From positions 1 to 12,307 of the forward strand of contig DNYO01000147.1 of the NCBI GenBank assembly GCA_003506795.1: a stretch of 12,307 nucleotides of DNA, written 5' to 3'. The position numbers and the translations under genes are program-made. The stretch comes from Deltaproteobacteria bacterium (GTDB lineage: Bacteria; Desulfobacterota; Syntrophorhabdia; Syntrophorhabdales; Syntrophorhabdaceae). This document shows, piece by piece, positions 1 to 7,515 of the stretch. Numbering within the stretch: the first letter of the stretch is position 1; every line of letters starts with the position of its first letter. Below the pieces are notes generated by a model that was not told where the DNA came from, did no database searches, and saw only the letters and a program-made list of their open reading frames with translations.

Positions 1-1383
1 AAAGAGCGCGCCCCACTTCGTGGCACCTTTCCAGTAATAGGAAACGGCGGTGACGAAGAAGAATATGGCACCGAGGCCCATCGCGGCGAGGCCCATGAAG
101 ATGGACAGAAGCGGCGGCGGGTTGACCAGCGTCCAGTAGAACGGTAGAAAGAGGAAAAGGGCGATGAGGAAATATCCCAGATAGAGCATCGATTTGTCGG
201 ATACCTGAGGCCACCAGAGCTTGATAACGTCCCTTGTGATATTGGCGCTCATGATAAAGACCATACCGGCAAGGGTGGAAAGTGCGGCGGCGAAAAGGCC
301 CATGACATAGAGGGTCATCAGGGGAACGCCGCCGACGGCAAAGGCGAGTTCAGGTGCGGCGAGGTCGGCTGCCCAGGGTTTCACTTTCAGAAGGTTCGTT
401 CCGTAGATCACCCTGGCGACAAGACCGTTGCTTGAACAGTCGAGCATGATAGGGATGCCGGCGATGAGGAATACCACGATGATCAGAATCCAGTAACCCT
501 TCTTGCTAAGCTTGCCCATGCCAAGGAACCGGCTGACATTGTGGGGGAAGCCGATGGCCATGGTGAAGAATATGACCGGACAGGCAAGGATACCGATGAG
601 GCTCGAGAAGAGCTGCGTCGGACCCACCTGTGGTAGTTCCGGCCTCATCAGCTTGATGAGGGCAGGCCCCACCTTTGGTTCCATGTACAGCTTTGCGGAG
701 ATTTCGTAAAAACCGCCGGCCCATATGATCGCCCATATACCGAGAAGTGCCCCGACAAATCCGAGGAAGGCCCCCTGGAAGGCCATGGACCACTGGGTAC
801 CCACGTAACCTCCGAGGACCATGTAAAGCCATGCGATAAAAATGGATAGAAGAAGACACCACACCGCGGGCAGACCCGTCGTGGCGTACCATACGCCGCC
901 TGCCGCCTTGAGCTGGCCGACGGAATACATGAAAAGGAAGTAAAGCATGCAGAGGGCGACAACGGTCTGGAGCATCTTGCTTTCAAATCTCCTGCCTATC
1001 GTCTCCGGCAGCGTCGCCGCGCCGAGCTTTTTAGAGAAATCAGCCGTTTTCACTGCTGCGAGCCAGCAGCAGGGGATAAGGCCGAGCAGGCTCCAGATGC
1101 CGGCGAACCACATGCCGGAAAAACCAACGGCGTATACGACGCCGGTGCTGCCGGCAAAGGCCCAGCCCGAAAGGTATGACGCCGCCAGCGCGCAGCCGGT
1201 GACGACAGGGCCGATGTCCCGTTTGCCGACGAGGTACTCGTCAAAGGAGCCTTTGGCCACCTTTTTCTTGCTCATAAATCCTAATATGATGGAAATAATG
1301 AGCAGGATCGCCACACCGACGCTGCCGTATACTGCCATCTCGGTTGTTGGTTTTTGAAATTCAAGGTAGGTTATCGGGTTCAT
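1..1383 (-). CDS. Sodium:solute symporter (SSS family), C-terminus beyond window
   Basis: This frame is open for 461 codons from ATG at 1383 to the window edge, so the C-terminus is missing; full-length SSS proteins usually run to about 480-600 residues. The product should be an inner-membrane Na+-coupled transporter. Many hydrophobic helices are visible, for example residues 18-37, 89-110, 138-155, 173-191, 204-223, 261-278, 298-314, 354-379 and 400-420. Family features are AASYLSGWAFAGSTG (67-81) in the first core helix, the LGGYVGTQW loop (190-198), GFPHNVSRFLG (278-288) and AALSTLAG (366-373). In the last of these, S369 and T370 sit where vSGLT has its Na2-site serines. Two Shine-Dalgarno options lie upstream, AAGGGGG with an 8-base spacer and GGAAGG next to the ATG. 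The start overlaps the stop of the small gene upstream. The substrate cannot be read; a monocarboxylate or other organic acid is a guess. Confidence 0.9.
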   Translation of the reverse strand, partial: MNPITYLEFQKPTTEMAVYGSVGVAILLIISIILGFMSKKKVAKGSFDEYLVGKRDIGPVVTGCALAASYLSGWAFAGSTGVVYAVGFSGMWFAGIWSLLGLIPCCWLAAVKTADFSKKLGAATLPETIGRRFESKMLQTVVALCMLYFLFMYSVGQLKAAGGVWYATTGLPAVWCLLLSIFIAWLYMVLGGYVGTQWSMAFQGAFLGFVGALLGIWAIIWAGGFYEISAKLYMEPKVGPALIKLMRPELPQVGPTQLFSSLIGILACPVIFFTMAIGFPHNVSRFLGMGKLSKKGYWILIIVVFLIAGIPIMLDCSSNGLVARVIYGTNLLKVKPWAADLAAPELAFAVGGVPLMTLYVMGLFAAALSTLAGMVFIMSANITRDVIKLWWPQVSDKSMLYLGYFLIALFLFLPFYWTLVNPPPLLSIFMGLAAMGLGAIFFFVTAVSYYWKGATKWGALF

Positions 1384-1532
1384 TCCTTCCACCCCCTTGT
1401 GATAATCCAGGTGCCGATAAATGTCATAAGAAAGAGTCCGATGACCAAGACCCACCACACGTACCATGGTGCCATCAATACAGATGCATCAGGAAGCGTG
1501 ACAGGCGGTAAAGCTGGTACTGTTGGCTGCAT
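1380..1532 (-). CDS. Small single-pass membrane protein paired with the symporter
   Basis: This 50-residue ORF (ATG 1532, TGA 1382-1380) has a proline-rich N-terminus (MQPTVPALPP), then one strongly hydrophobic, tryptophan-rich helix at about residues 22-46 (APWYVWWVLVIGLF and on), and a short basic end (TRGWKE). It has a good Shine-Dalgarno, AAAGGGGG, five bases before the ATG. Its stop overlaps the symporter start in an ATGA, which implies translational coupling. SSS transporters are known to be accompanied by small membrane proteins (YhdT/DUF997 with PanF, DUF485 with ActP, DUF4212), and very short 'symporter accessory' proteins are annotated in deltaproteobacteria. I infer the same role here, possibly as a subunit or assembly partner. 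I cannot assign it to a named family from sequence alone. Confidence 0.8.
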   Translation of the reverse strand: MQPTVPALPPVTLPDASVLMAPWYVWWVLVIGLFLMTFIGTWIITRGWKE

Positions 1533-1634
1533 AATAACCCCCTTTGCGTTTTTGAAAACACATTTCCCTTAACGAAGGTAAATCCCACCTCCTTTCACAA
1601 CATTTTTTTAAAAGAGGATACATGAAAACTTGAA

Positions 1635-1654
1635 ACCGTTGTTATTACAACGGT
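1635..1654. repeat. Perfect 8-bp inverted repeat, possible operator or RNA hairpin
   Basis: ACCGTTGT (1635-1642) and ACAACGGT (1647-1654) are exact inverted copies separated by TATT. No T-run follows on either strand, so a simple intrinsic terminator is unlikely. It lies in the inferred leader of the symporter pair, about 100 bases before the first start codon, and could be a repressor operator or a leader hairpin. Confidence 0.5.
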
Positions 1655-1711
1655 GCAGATATAGTGATAGAATCGATTTCCCAAACGCCCCCTTCCCCTT
1701 TATAATATTAA

Positions 1712-1739
1712 ATGATAGTGTTCTAAGGAAAAAAGTCAA
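1712..1739 (-). promoter_or_regulatory. Candidate sigma-70-type promoter for the symporter pair
   Basis: On the minus strand TTGACT (1739-1734) is followed after 16 bases by TATCAT (1717-1712). Transcription would begin near 1705 and give a leader of about 170 bases before the small gene at 1532. The hexamers are good but not perfect, and the area is AT-rich, so chance matches are possible. Confidence 0.5.
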
Positions 1740-1740
1740 G

Positions 1741-1761
1741 AAAAAAAATCCCGCCCTGCGG
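1741..1761 (-). terminator. Weak intrinsic terminator candidate after smc
   Basis: On the minus strand a short CCGC-AGG-GCGG hairpin (1761-1751) is followed by GA and eight T residues (1748-1741). An outer ATCCCG/CGGGAT pair (1809-1804 with 1753-1748) could enlarge the structure. The four-pair core stem is short, so termination may be weak. The location about 100 bases past the smc stop and just before the symporter promoter is suitable. Confidence 0.3.
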
Positions 1762-1863
1762 CCCGCAAAATAAGACCAGTAAAGGAACTTTGCAACATAT
1801 CAACGGGATGTGGCGACATTGTACAAAAAGGCATTTGCGAACCGTTGGCGAATCACCGGTGGT

Positions 1864-4800
1864 CTAGAGCCTGACGGAGACGGTCTTTGAAATGCCCTGT
1901 TCCTCCATGGTTATACCGTATATCATGTCCGAGTATTCCATGGTGATCCTGTTGTGGGTGATGAAAATGATCTGTGTTTTGAGGCTCATGCCTCGTATGA
2001 TGTCGAGAAGACCCGCGAGGTTAGCGTCGTCGAGAGGAGCGTCTATTTCGTCCATGAGGGCGAAGGGGCTTGGCCTGGTGTCCATGAGCGCGAGAAGGAA
2101 TGCGAGAGAGATGAGGGCCTTCTCGCCGCCGGAGAGGAGTTCCATCCGTGTAACTTTCTTGCCGGGAGGCTGAACGAAGAGGTCGACTCCGGCTTGTTCC
2201 GTGTTGATCGCCAGGTAACCCTTGCCGCCCTTGAAGAGCAGATCGGTGAAGCGGATAAAGGCGCTGTTGACCTTGTCAAAGGTTTCAGTGAAAAGTTCCC
2301 TGGTGAACTGGTCGATCTTCGTAATCGTTTTCTTCAGTGACTCCATCGCGGTAAGAAGGTCTTCCTTCTGCTTGTCCAGAAAGACGATCCTCTCCTTGAG
2401 TTCAAGATATTCCTTTTCCGCCCTGAAATTTATCTCGCCCATCGCGGCTATCCTGCCCGTGAGTGATTCCCGTTCCTCTTCCATGTCGGCAGGCAGCTGG
2501 ACCGAGACGTCGCCCGGGTCCTCGATATTGTACGTATCGCGCAGATGCCCGATAATGGTCAGGCGCTTTTCTTCGAGGACCGCCAGGTCCTTTTCGGCGT
2601 TTTCTTTCCGGGCACGTACTTTTTCCATCTCCTTGCCGGCAGCTTCGATCGATTCCTGGAGGGCCTGTTTCTGGCTGTGAAGGTTGCCGAGCATTGCCTT
2701 GAGCTCTTCAAATCGTGCGACGTGTTTTTGTTGTTCCGCCTGGAGTTCCTCGTAGGAACGCTCAAGGTACCTGATCTTCCGTGTCCTGCCATCGATGTCC
2801 CGGTTAATGGCTTCGAATTTCTCCTTGAGGCCCTGCTTCTTTGCGGTCAACGCGGCGATGGCTTCCGTGGAGCGCTCGCGCATTTCACCTATCGACTTGA
2901 GCATATTCGTCTTTCGTTCGATCTCGATGGTAATGCCGTGCCAGGTGGATTGCGCCGCTTCATACTCTTTTTTCAACCTGCCCAGCGTCTCTCTCAGATG
3001 GGCCATGGATGACTCTATTGCCGTTTTCTCCTCCTCGTGGCGGCCTCGCTCGGCGACGAGTGCGGCAGCGTCATCCGGTCCGGCATCATCGAAGGACTCC
3101 GCGACGGCTTCCAGGTCGGAAACCCTGTCAGCGGCACTCTTCCACTGCGCTTCGGCGATAAGGAGGTCCTTTTCGAGGGCCTTGATCCTGCCTTCCTGCG
3201 CTTCGCGGGCACCGCGGGCGGAACGGTACTTTCCGTCGCAGGCATCGAGGGCCGGCCTCAAATCCCCGAGGGTGCCGGCATGGCGTTCAATATCGGACGA
3301 TAGTGTCTGCAGTTCCTTCTCGAGTTTCAGCTTCTCTTTGAATTGCCTCACGTCGATTTTTTTCGAACCTGTCCCGCTGAGGATAATGCCGCGGGAATCG
3401 ACGTAGACGTCATCGTTGATGAATATGCCCTCTTCGCCGCCGGCTACCCTGGACAGGGCCTCCTCTATATCGGCTATCCAGGAGATATCGATCTCCACGT
3501 CGTCCCCGGACGTCTTGAAGATCCCCTTCGGAGAGAAGAAGATACGGTTGCCTTCCCGTGCCCGCACCGCTGCCGCCACCGATTCGGCGGAGTCATCCCT
3601 TATGACCTCGTATTCCAGTTCTTCCTGGAAGAATCTCTCCAGGGCCTTGATCTTCGGTTCTTCCACCTTGATAAGGTTGACAAGGCGGTCCTCGGCGGGA
3701 ACGGCATCGGGAGAGCCTTCGATGTATCCGCCAAGTTGTTTGAGAAAGTCCTCTTTCAGGCGTTTTTCACTTCGTGCGCTTTCGGCGAGCCCCTTGAGCC
3801 TTTCCATCTCCCGCGCCGTCTTGTCGCGCTCGGCAAGCAGCGCCGATTCGCGCACGGAGAGGGACTCCTTTTCCCGGAGCGCATTTTGAAGGGAATCGTG
3901 AAGCGCCTGACGCTTGCCGTCGAGGGAGGCCATCAGCGCATCAAGTTCGCTGCGCTCGGCTGTCTGCCTTTCGATCCGTTTCTGTTTTTCCTTTGACAGT
4001 CTTTCAATTTCAGCTATTTTGTTTCTTGTCTCCGTAAGCGAGCTCATCGAGATGAAGAGCCGTGTCCGTGAGTCCTCAAGCTTCTTTTCGTTCTCTTCGA
4101 TGTCTGTCTTGAACGTCTGCGCGACGTCCTGCGCCCTGGTCTCTTTTTCCTTCTCCTGCTGCAATTCCTCTGTCAGGATGCCGGTTTTCTCCTTGAGGGC
4201 GTTGATTTCACCTTCATGCCGGTATATCTCGCCTGCAATTGAGGATTCCTCCTGGGAGAGCCCCTTGACAGAAAGCTCGAGACGCTTGATCTCCTCTCCC
4301 AGGTACTCTATCTCGAGAAGACGGCTCTCCATATCTTTCTCTTTGCTTTTTAAATCGACTTCCATCTGCCGGATAATATTGTCGGTGAGAGAGAACTCAC
4401 TTTCCTTCGCGTCGAACTCTTCCGCCAGGGTCGCCTTTTCGGCTTCCTTCTGCAGAATCTCTTCCTCGAGGTCCGCCTGTCGTTCCCTGACCTTAGTCAT
4501 CCGTTTGCGGAGCCTGGCGTAGCCGTCAAGGAGGAGCTGTCTGTCGATCTCGTGGAGCCTGTCGGCCAGCTCCTGGTATGCCTTCCAGCGCTCCCATTCC
4601 TGCTCGGCCTTGCCAAAGGAGACAGTGACCTCCCGGTATACGTCCTCGATGCGCTCGAGATTGGCGGTGGTTTCCGTCATACGGGCGACGGCATCGCGCT
4701 TCTTCTCTTCGAACCGCGTTATGCCGCTTGCCTCTTCGATGACGATGCGCCTCTCGGGGGGTTTCATGGAAATGAGGGCCTCGATCCGGCCTTGTTCTAT

Positions 4801-5199
4801 GATGGCGTACGAATTGGTGCCAAGGCCCGTCCCCAGGAATGCATCCTGCACATCCTTGAGCCGGACGATCTTGCCGTTCAGGGAATATTCATTTGTACCG
4901 TCCCTGTAGATACGTCTCTTTACAATGAATTCCTTGTCGCCTTCGGTGAGGTCGAGGGTTACCTCGGCGATATTGACGGGCCTCTTGCCGTTGCTGCCAT
5001 GAAAGATGACGTCGCCCATATCCTTGACCCTGAGGCTCTTTGTACCCCTCTCGCCAAGGACCCAGACGATGGCGTCGACTATGTTGCTTTTGCCGCAGCC
5101 GTTGGGTCCGACGACGGACGTAATACCTTCACCGAATTGGAAGACGGTGCGGTTAAGGAATGACTTGAAACCGAAAATTTCGAGTCTGGCCAGTTTCAT
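1864..5199 (-). CDS. smc: Chromosome segregation protein SMC
   Basis: This is a 1111-residue SMC ATPase that should organise and help segregate the chromosome, normally with ScpA and ScpB, which are not in this window. The N-terminal head has the Walker A motif GPNGCGKSN (31-39). Long coiled coils rich in E, K and R run from about 165 to 480 and again from about 612 to 950. Between them lies a hinge region at about 488-610. The C-terminal head carries the ABC signature LSGGEKA (1022-1028), Walker B PFALMDEID (1045-1053), a D-loop-like PLDDAN (1055-1060) and an H-loop THN (1071-1073). The length is a little below the usual 1150-1190. The start ATG overlaps the gltX stop in an ATGA and has no clear Shine-Dalgarno, so translation probably depends on ribosomes finishing gltX. 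Confidence 0.97.
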   Translation of the reverse strand: MKLARLEIFGFKSFLNRTVFQFGEGITSVVGPNGCGKSNIVDAIVWVLGERGTKSLRVKDMGDVIFHGSNGKRPVNIAEVTLDLTEGDKEFIVKRRIYRDGTNEYSLNGKIVRLKDVQDAFLGTGLGTNSYAIIEQGRIEALISMKPPERRIVIEEASGITRFEEKKRDAVARMTETTANLERIEDVYREVTVSFGKAEQEWERWKAYQELADRLHEIDRQLLLDGYARLRKRMTKVRERQADLEEEILQKEAEKATLAEEFDAKESEFSLTDNIIRQMEVDLKSKEKDMESRLLEIEYLGEEIKRLELSVKGLSQEESSIAGEIYRHEGEINALKEKTGILTEELQQEKEKETRAQDVAQTFKTDIEENEKKLEDSRTRLFISMSSLTETRNKIAEIERLSKEKQKRIERQTAERSELDALMASLDGKRQALHDSLQNALREKESLSVRESALLAERDKTAREMERLKGLAESARSEKRLKEDFLKQLGGYIEGSPDAVPAEDRLVNLIKVEEPKIKALERFFQEELEYEVIRDDSAESVAAAVRAREGNRIFFSPKGIFKTSGDDVEIDISWIADIEEALSRVAGGEEGIFINDDVYVDSRGIILSGTGSKKIDVRQFKEKLKLEKELQTLSSDIERHAGTLGDLRPALDACDGKYRSARGAREAQEGRIKALEKDLLIAEAQWKSAADRVSDLEAVAESFDDAGPDDAAALVAERGRHEEEKTAIESSMAHLRETLGRLKKEYEAAQSTWHGITIEIERKTNMLKSIGEMRERSTEAIAALTAKKQGLKEKFEAINRDIDGRTRKIRYLERSYEELQAEQQKHVARFEELKAMLGNLHSQKQALQESIEAAGKEMEKVRARKENAEKDLAVLEEKRLTIIGHLRDTYNIEDPGDVSVQLPADMEEERESLTGRIAAMGEINFRAEKEYLELKERIVFLDKQKEDLLTAMESLKKTITKIDQFTRELFTETFDKVNSAFIRFTDLLFKGGKGYLAINTEQAGVDLFVQPPGKKVTRMELLSGGEKALISLAFLLALMDTRPSPFALMDEIDAPLDDANLAGLLDIIRGMSLKTQIIFITHNRITMEYSDMIYGITMEEQGISKTVSVRL

Positions 5200-6599
5200 T
5201 GAATCGATTCAATGGCTCGCGTGAGTCTTTCCCCTACGGTCTCTTTTCCCAGGATAGCGATGACTTCGAAGATCCCGGGGCTTACAGTCCTGCCGCACAG
5301 GGCAACCCTGACAGGCTGGATGACAGCGACAGGTTTTGCGTTGTACTTCTTCGTCAACCCTTCGATGAGCGCCTTGAGCGCCTCTTCTTCATCCATGGAG
5401 GCGATTGCCTTGAGACCTTCGGCAAAATCAAGGAGGACCGGTTTCGTGGCGGCTGTGAGAAACTTTGCCCGTGCGGCCTCGTCGGTTGGAAAGTCGTCAC
5501 GGAAGAAATATTCCGACATCCGCGCCATTTCCTTCAAGGTTCTGGCCCGTTCCCGGAGGCTGACGACGATCCCGACAAGCCTGGCATCACAAGAGGTCTC
5601 GATTCCCAGACCTTTGAGAAAAGGCAGGAGCCGATTTGCGATTTCCTCTTCGGGCAGCGTCTTCATATAGTGCCCGTTAAGCCAGGTGAGTTTATCCATG
5701 TCGAAGACGGAAGGCGATTTTCCGACGGCGGGAAGGTCGAATTTCTCTATCAGTTCCTCCTGCGTAAATATCTCCTGGTCGCCGTGCGCCCATCCGAGCC
5801 TTGCCAGGTAATTCATGAGCGCCTCGGGCAGAAAGCCGTCGTTGCGATACTCGAGAAGCGATGTGGCACCGTGTCTCTTGCTGAGGCGCGCCTTGTCCTT
5901 TCCGTGGATAAGGGGAACATGGGCAAACTGCGGGACGGGATATTTCAGCGCCTCATAGATGAGTATCTGTCTCGGGGTGTTGTTGATATGATCGTCGCCG
6001 CGGACAATGTGGGTAATGCCCATCAGTGCGTCGTCGATGACAACGGTGAAATTGTAAGTGGGCGTGTTGTCGGTGCGGAAGATGATCAGATCGTCTAGTT
6101 CTTCACATCTGAACGTAATGGTGCCGCGAATGAGGTCGGTGAAGCTTACCTGGCCCGTGACGGGACTCCGGAACCGGATGACGAAGGGCTTGCCTTCGTT
6201 GGAAGCGTCATCGGGCGGCAGGTCACGGCAGGTCCTGTCGTAGTGGGGTTTGCCGCCCTCTTTCAGGGCTTTCTTCTTCTTTTCCTCGAGCACCTCGGGG
6301 GTGCAGTAACATTTATACGCATGTCCTGCCTCGAGAAGCCTGAAGGCATGCTCGCGATAGATGTCCATCCGGTCTTTCTGATAGTATGGGCCCTCATCCC
6401 AGTGAACCCCCAGCCAGGAAAGGCCGCCCAGGATGTCGTCGACATACTCTTCTTTCGAGCGTTCGACGTCAGTGTCCTCTATCCTGAGGACAAAAATACC
6501 ACCGTGATGTTTTGTATAGAGATAATTGAACAGGGCGGTCCTCGCGCCGCCAATGTGGAGGTTCCCCGTTGGACTCGGCGCGAACCTTGACTTGACCAT
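5196..6599 (-). CDS. gltX: Glutamyl-tRNA synthetase, first copy
   Basis: This 467-residue class I aminoacyl-tRNA synthetase charges tRNA with glutamate in the cytoplasm. The N-terminal RFAPSPTGNLHIGG (5-18) contains the HIGH-type motif, and ARLSKRHG (237-244) is the KMSKS-type loop. C97, C99, Y120 and C124 form a CxC...YxxxC zinc-site pattern. The C-terminal anticodon-binding half ends with a typical VRVALCGRTVSPGIFEV stretch. The frame stays open 250 codons further upstream, but that part is antisense to the ankyrin gene and lies before the promoter. I chose ATG at 6599 because GGAGG (6612-6608) sits eight bases away and the protein then begins as GluRS normally does. A paralogue lies at 10304-11668; the two are identical at 43 of the first 70 positions by my ungapped count. 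Confidence 0.97.
   Translation of the reverse strand: MVKSRFAPSPTGNLHIGGARTALFNYLYTKHHGGIFVLRIEDTDVERSKEEYVDDILGGLSWLGVHWDEGPYYQKDRMDIYREHAFRLLEAGHAYKCYCTPEVLEEKKKKALKEGGKPHYDRTCRDLPPDDASNEGKPFVIRFRSPVTGQVSFTDLIRGTITFRCEELDDLIIFRTDNTPTYNFTVVIDDALMGITHIVRGDDHINNTPRQILIYEALKYPVPQFAHVPLIHGKDKARLSKRHGATSLLEYRNDGFLPEALMNYLARLGWAHGDQEIFTQEELIEKFDLPAVGKSPSVFDMDKLTWLNGHYMKTLPEEEIANRLLPFLKGLGIETSCDARLVGIVVSLRERARTLKEMARMSEYFFRDDFPTDEAARAKFLTAATKPVLLDFAEGLKAIASMDEEEALKALIEGLTKKYNAKPVAVIQPVRVALCGRTVSPGIFEVIAILGKETVGERLTRAIESIQ
5197..5214. repeat. 18-bp perfect palindrome across the gltX/smc junction
   Basis: CATTGAATCGATTCAATG reads identically on both strands. On the minus strand it contains the last codons of gltX (Ile-Glu-Ser-Ile-Gln), its stop codon and the smc start codon. 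It may bind a dimeric protein, fold in mRNA at the smc start, or be a by-product of coding constraint. Confidence 0.6.
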
Positions 6600-6629
6600 T
6601 ATGATGTCCTCCAGATAAAGATTGTAGTG

Positions 6630-6658
6630 ATTATAAAGGAAAATGTCGCCGGCATCAA
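6630..6658 (-). promoter_or_regulatory. Sigma-70-type promoter for gltX-smc
   Basis: On the minus strand TTGATG (6658-6653) is followed by exactly 17 bases and a perfect TATAAT (6635-6630). Transcription should begin near 6623, leaving a 24-base leader with GGAGG before ATG 6599. This promoter fixes the gltX start and argues against the longer upstream reading frame. No separate promoter is evident before smc. Confidence 0.75.
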
Positions 6659-6745
6659 TCCATTTTTCAAAGGGGCCGTTCGCGGACTTCCATCGTGGAC
6701 GAGCCCGTTTTTTGAAAAAAATGAACTTTTTTTGTTTCGGTAGTA

Positions 6746-6751
6746 TATAAT
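6746..6751 (+). promoter_or_regulatory. -10 box immediately before the ankyrin gene
   Basis: A perfect TATAAT ends at 6751, so transcription should start near 6758, next to the ATG at 6759. The -35 region is poor (TGAACT at 6722-6727, 18-base spacer), but A- and T-tracts at 6708-6733 could assist as an UP-like element. Confidence 0.5.
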
Positions 6752-6758
6752 GATTTAA

Positions 6759-7364
6759 ATGGACAACAGATTTCTTAGTGAACTGATCACGGTGAGCGAA
6801 AAGGGTGACCTGGAAAGCGTGGTCCAGTTCATCGGGAAGGGAGCCGATGTCAACGGGACGGACCCCAACGGCAATACTCCGCTCATGTATGCGTCGATGC
6901 ACGGGTTTACCGATACGGCACGATTTCTGGTCGATAATGGCGCCGATATCAACGCCGCGAACGCCAAGGGCGTAACACCCCTTGCCTATGCCTGCAGGAA
7001 CAACCAGGTGGGTGTCCTCAGGTTCCTGGTATCCCGGGGTGCGAACGTGAACGTCCCCGACAGGGACGGCGGCACGGCCCTCACGTTTGCCTGCAGGAGC
7101 GGCCAGTTGGAGATTGTTCGCCTCCTCGTCGAAAACGGTGCCGATCTCGACGCACGGGACCACGACGGCAATACACCTCTCATGTGCGCCATTTCCAGCA
7201 AGTTCGCCGGGATAATCAATTTTCTCATCAGCCGGGGCGCCGACCTGACGATAATGAATAATCATAACAAGACGGCCCTCGATCTTGCCAGCGATAAAGG
7301 CCTCCTCAGGATCGTCAACGACATAAAATTCAAACTCCTGGAACGCCAAAAACAGGTATCTTGA
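6759..7364 (+). CDS. Ankyrin-repeat protein
   Basis: This 201-residue protein is almost entirely ankyrin repeats. Five are readable at about residues 5-34, 38-67, 71-100, 104-133 and 137-166, with a degenerate sixth at about 170-190. Each shows pieces of the consensus, such as GNTPLMYAS (38-46), FLVDNGADINA (57-66), LLVENGADLDA (122-132) and GNTPLMCA (137-144). No signal peptide, membrane segment or catalytic domain is visible, so it is probably a cytoplasmic protein-binding scaffold with unknown partners. No Shine-Dalgarno precedes the ATG, and a -10 box ends only eight bases upstream, which suggests a leaderless mRNA. The next in-frame Met is residue 43, inside the second repeat. The gene stands alone, divergent from gltX and upstream of the carD promoter. 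Confidence 0.9.
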   Translation: MDNRFLSELITVSEKGDLESVVQFIGKGADVNGTDPNGNTPLMYASMHGFTDTARFLVDNGADINAANAKGVTPLAYACRNNQVGVLRFLVSRGANVNVPDRDGGTALTFACRSGQLEIVRLLVENGADLDARDHDGNTPLMCAISSKFAGIINFLISRGADLTIMNNHNKTALDLASDKGLLRIVNDIKFKLLERQKQVS

Positions 7365-7411
7365 AAGTCTCAGGCATTTTCCCCGGAAAGCAGGGATGAC
7401 GCCTTGAATTC

Positions 7412-7431
7412 TTTACGGATTATTGCGTAAA
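7412..7431. repeat. 6-bp inverted repeat upstream of the carD promoter
   Basis: TTTACG (7412-7417) and CGTAAA (7426-7431) are inverted copies with an eight-base spacer. The centre lies about 45 bases before the carD -10 box, a plausible operator or activator site. The arms are short, so a chance match is quite possible. Confidence 0.3.
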
Positions 7432-7443
7432 AACAATTACTTA

Positions 7444-7472
7444 TTTAATTTTTCTCAATATTATGCTACAAT
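7444..7472 (+). promoter_or_regulatory. Candidate promoter for the carD operon
   Basis: An extended -10 element, TGCTACAAT (7464-7472), is preceded after 17 bases by a weak -35, TTTAAT (7444-7449), in an AT-rich stretch. Transcription would begin near 7479 and give a leader of about 37 bases before ATG 7516. I see no other comparable promoter before the operon. Confidence 0.55.
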
Positions 7473-7515
7473 ATGGCAACCTAGCCGAAAAACGATTACA
7501 ATTATCGGAGGCGTA

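Larger units (their letters stand above)
1533..1863. other. 331-base gene-free region between smc and the symporter pair
   Basis: No convincing coding sequence is present on either strand. On the minus strand it holds, in order, the end of smc, a weak terminator candidate, a promoter candidate, and a leader of about 170 bases before the small membrane protein gene. The leader contains a perfect 8-bp inverted repeat and an orphan Shine-Dalgarno. It is visibly AT-richer than the flanking genes, with several A or T tracts. No tRNA-like cloverleaf was noticed. Confidence 0.75.

Noticed and set aside
1761..1778. Sigma-54-like element on the minus strand (TGG...TTTTGC)
   Set aside because: The GG-to-GC distance is one base short of the required spacing and the match to the consensus is poor.
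1954..4909. Long open frames antisense to smc, up to about 217 codons
   Set aside because: They are shadows of a long, coiled-coil-rich coding sequence. They have low-complexity content, no family motifs and no ribosome sites.
6600..7349. A 250-codon N-terminal extension of gltX
   Set aside because: It lies upstream of a strong promoter and a well-placed Shine-Dalgarno at the normal GluRS start, and it is antisense to the ankyrin gene.
7374..7395. Possible terminator hairpin after the ankyrin gene (TTTCC/GGAAA)
   Set aside because: The loop would be only two bases and no T-run follows.
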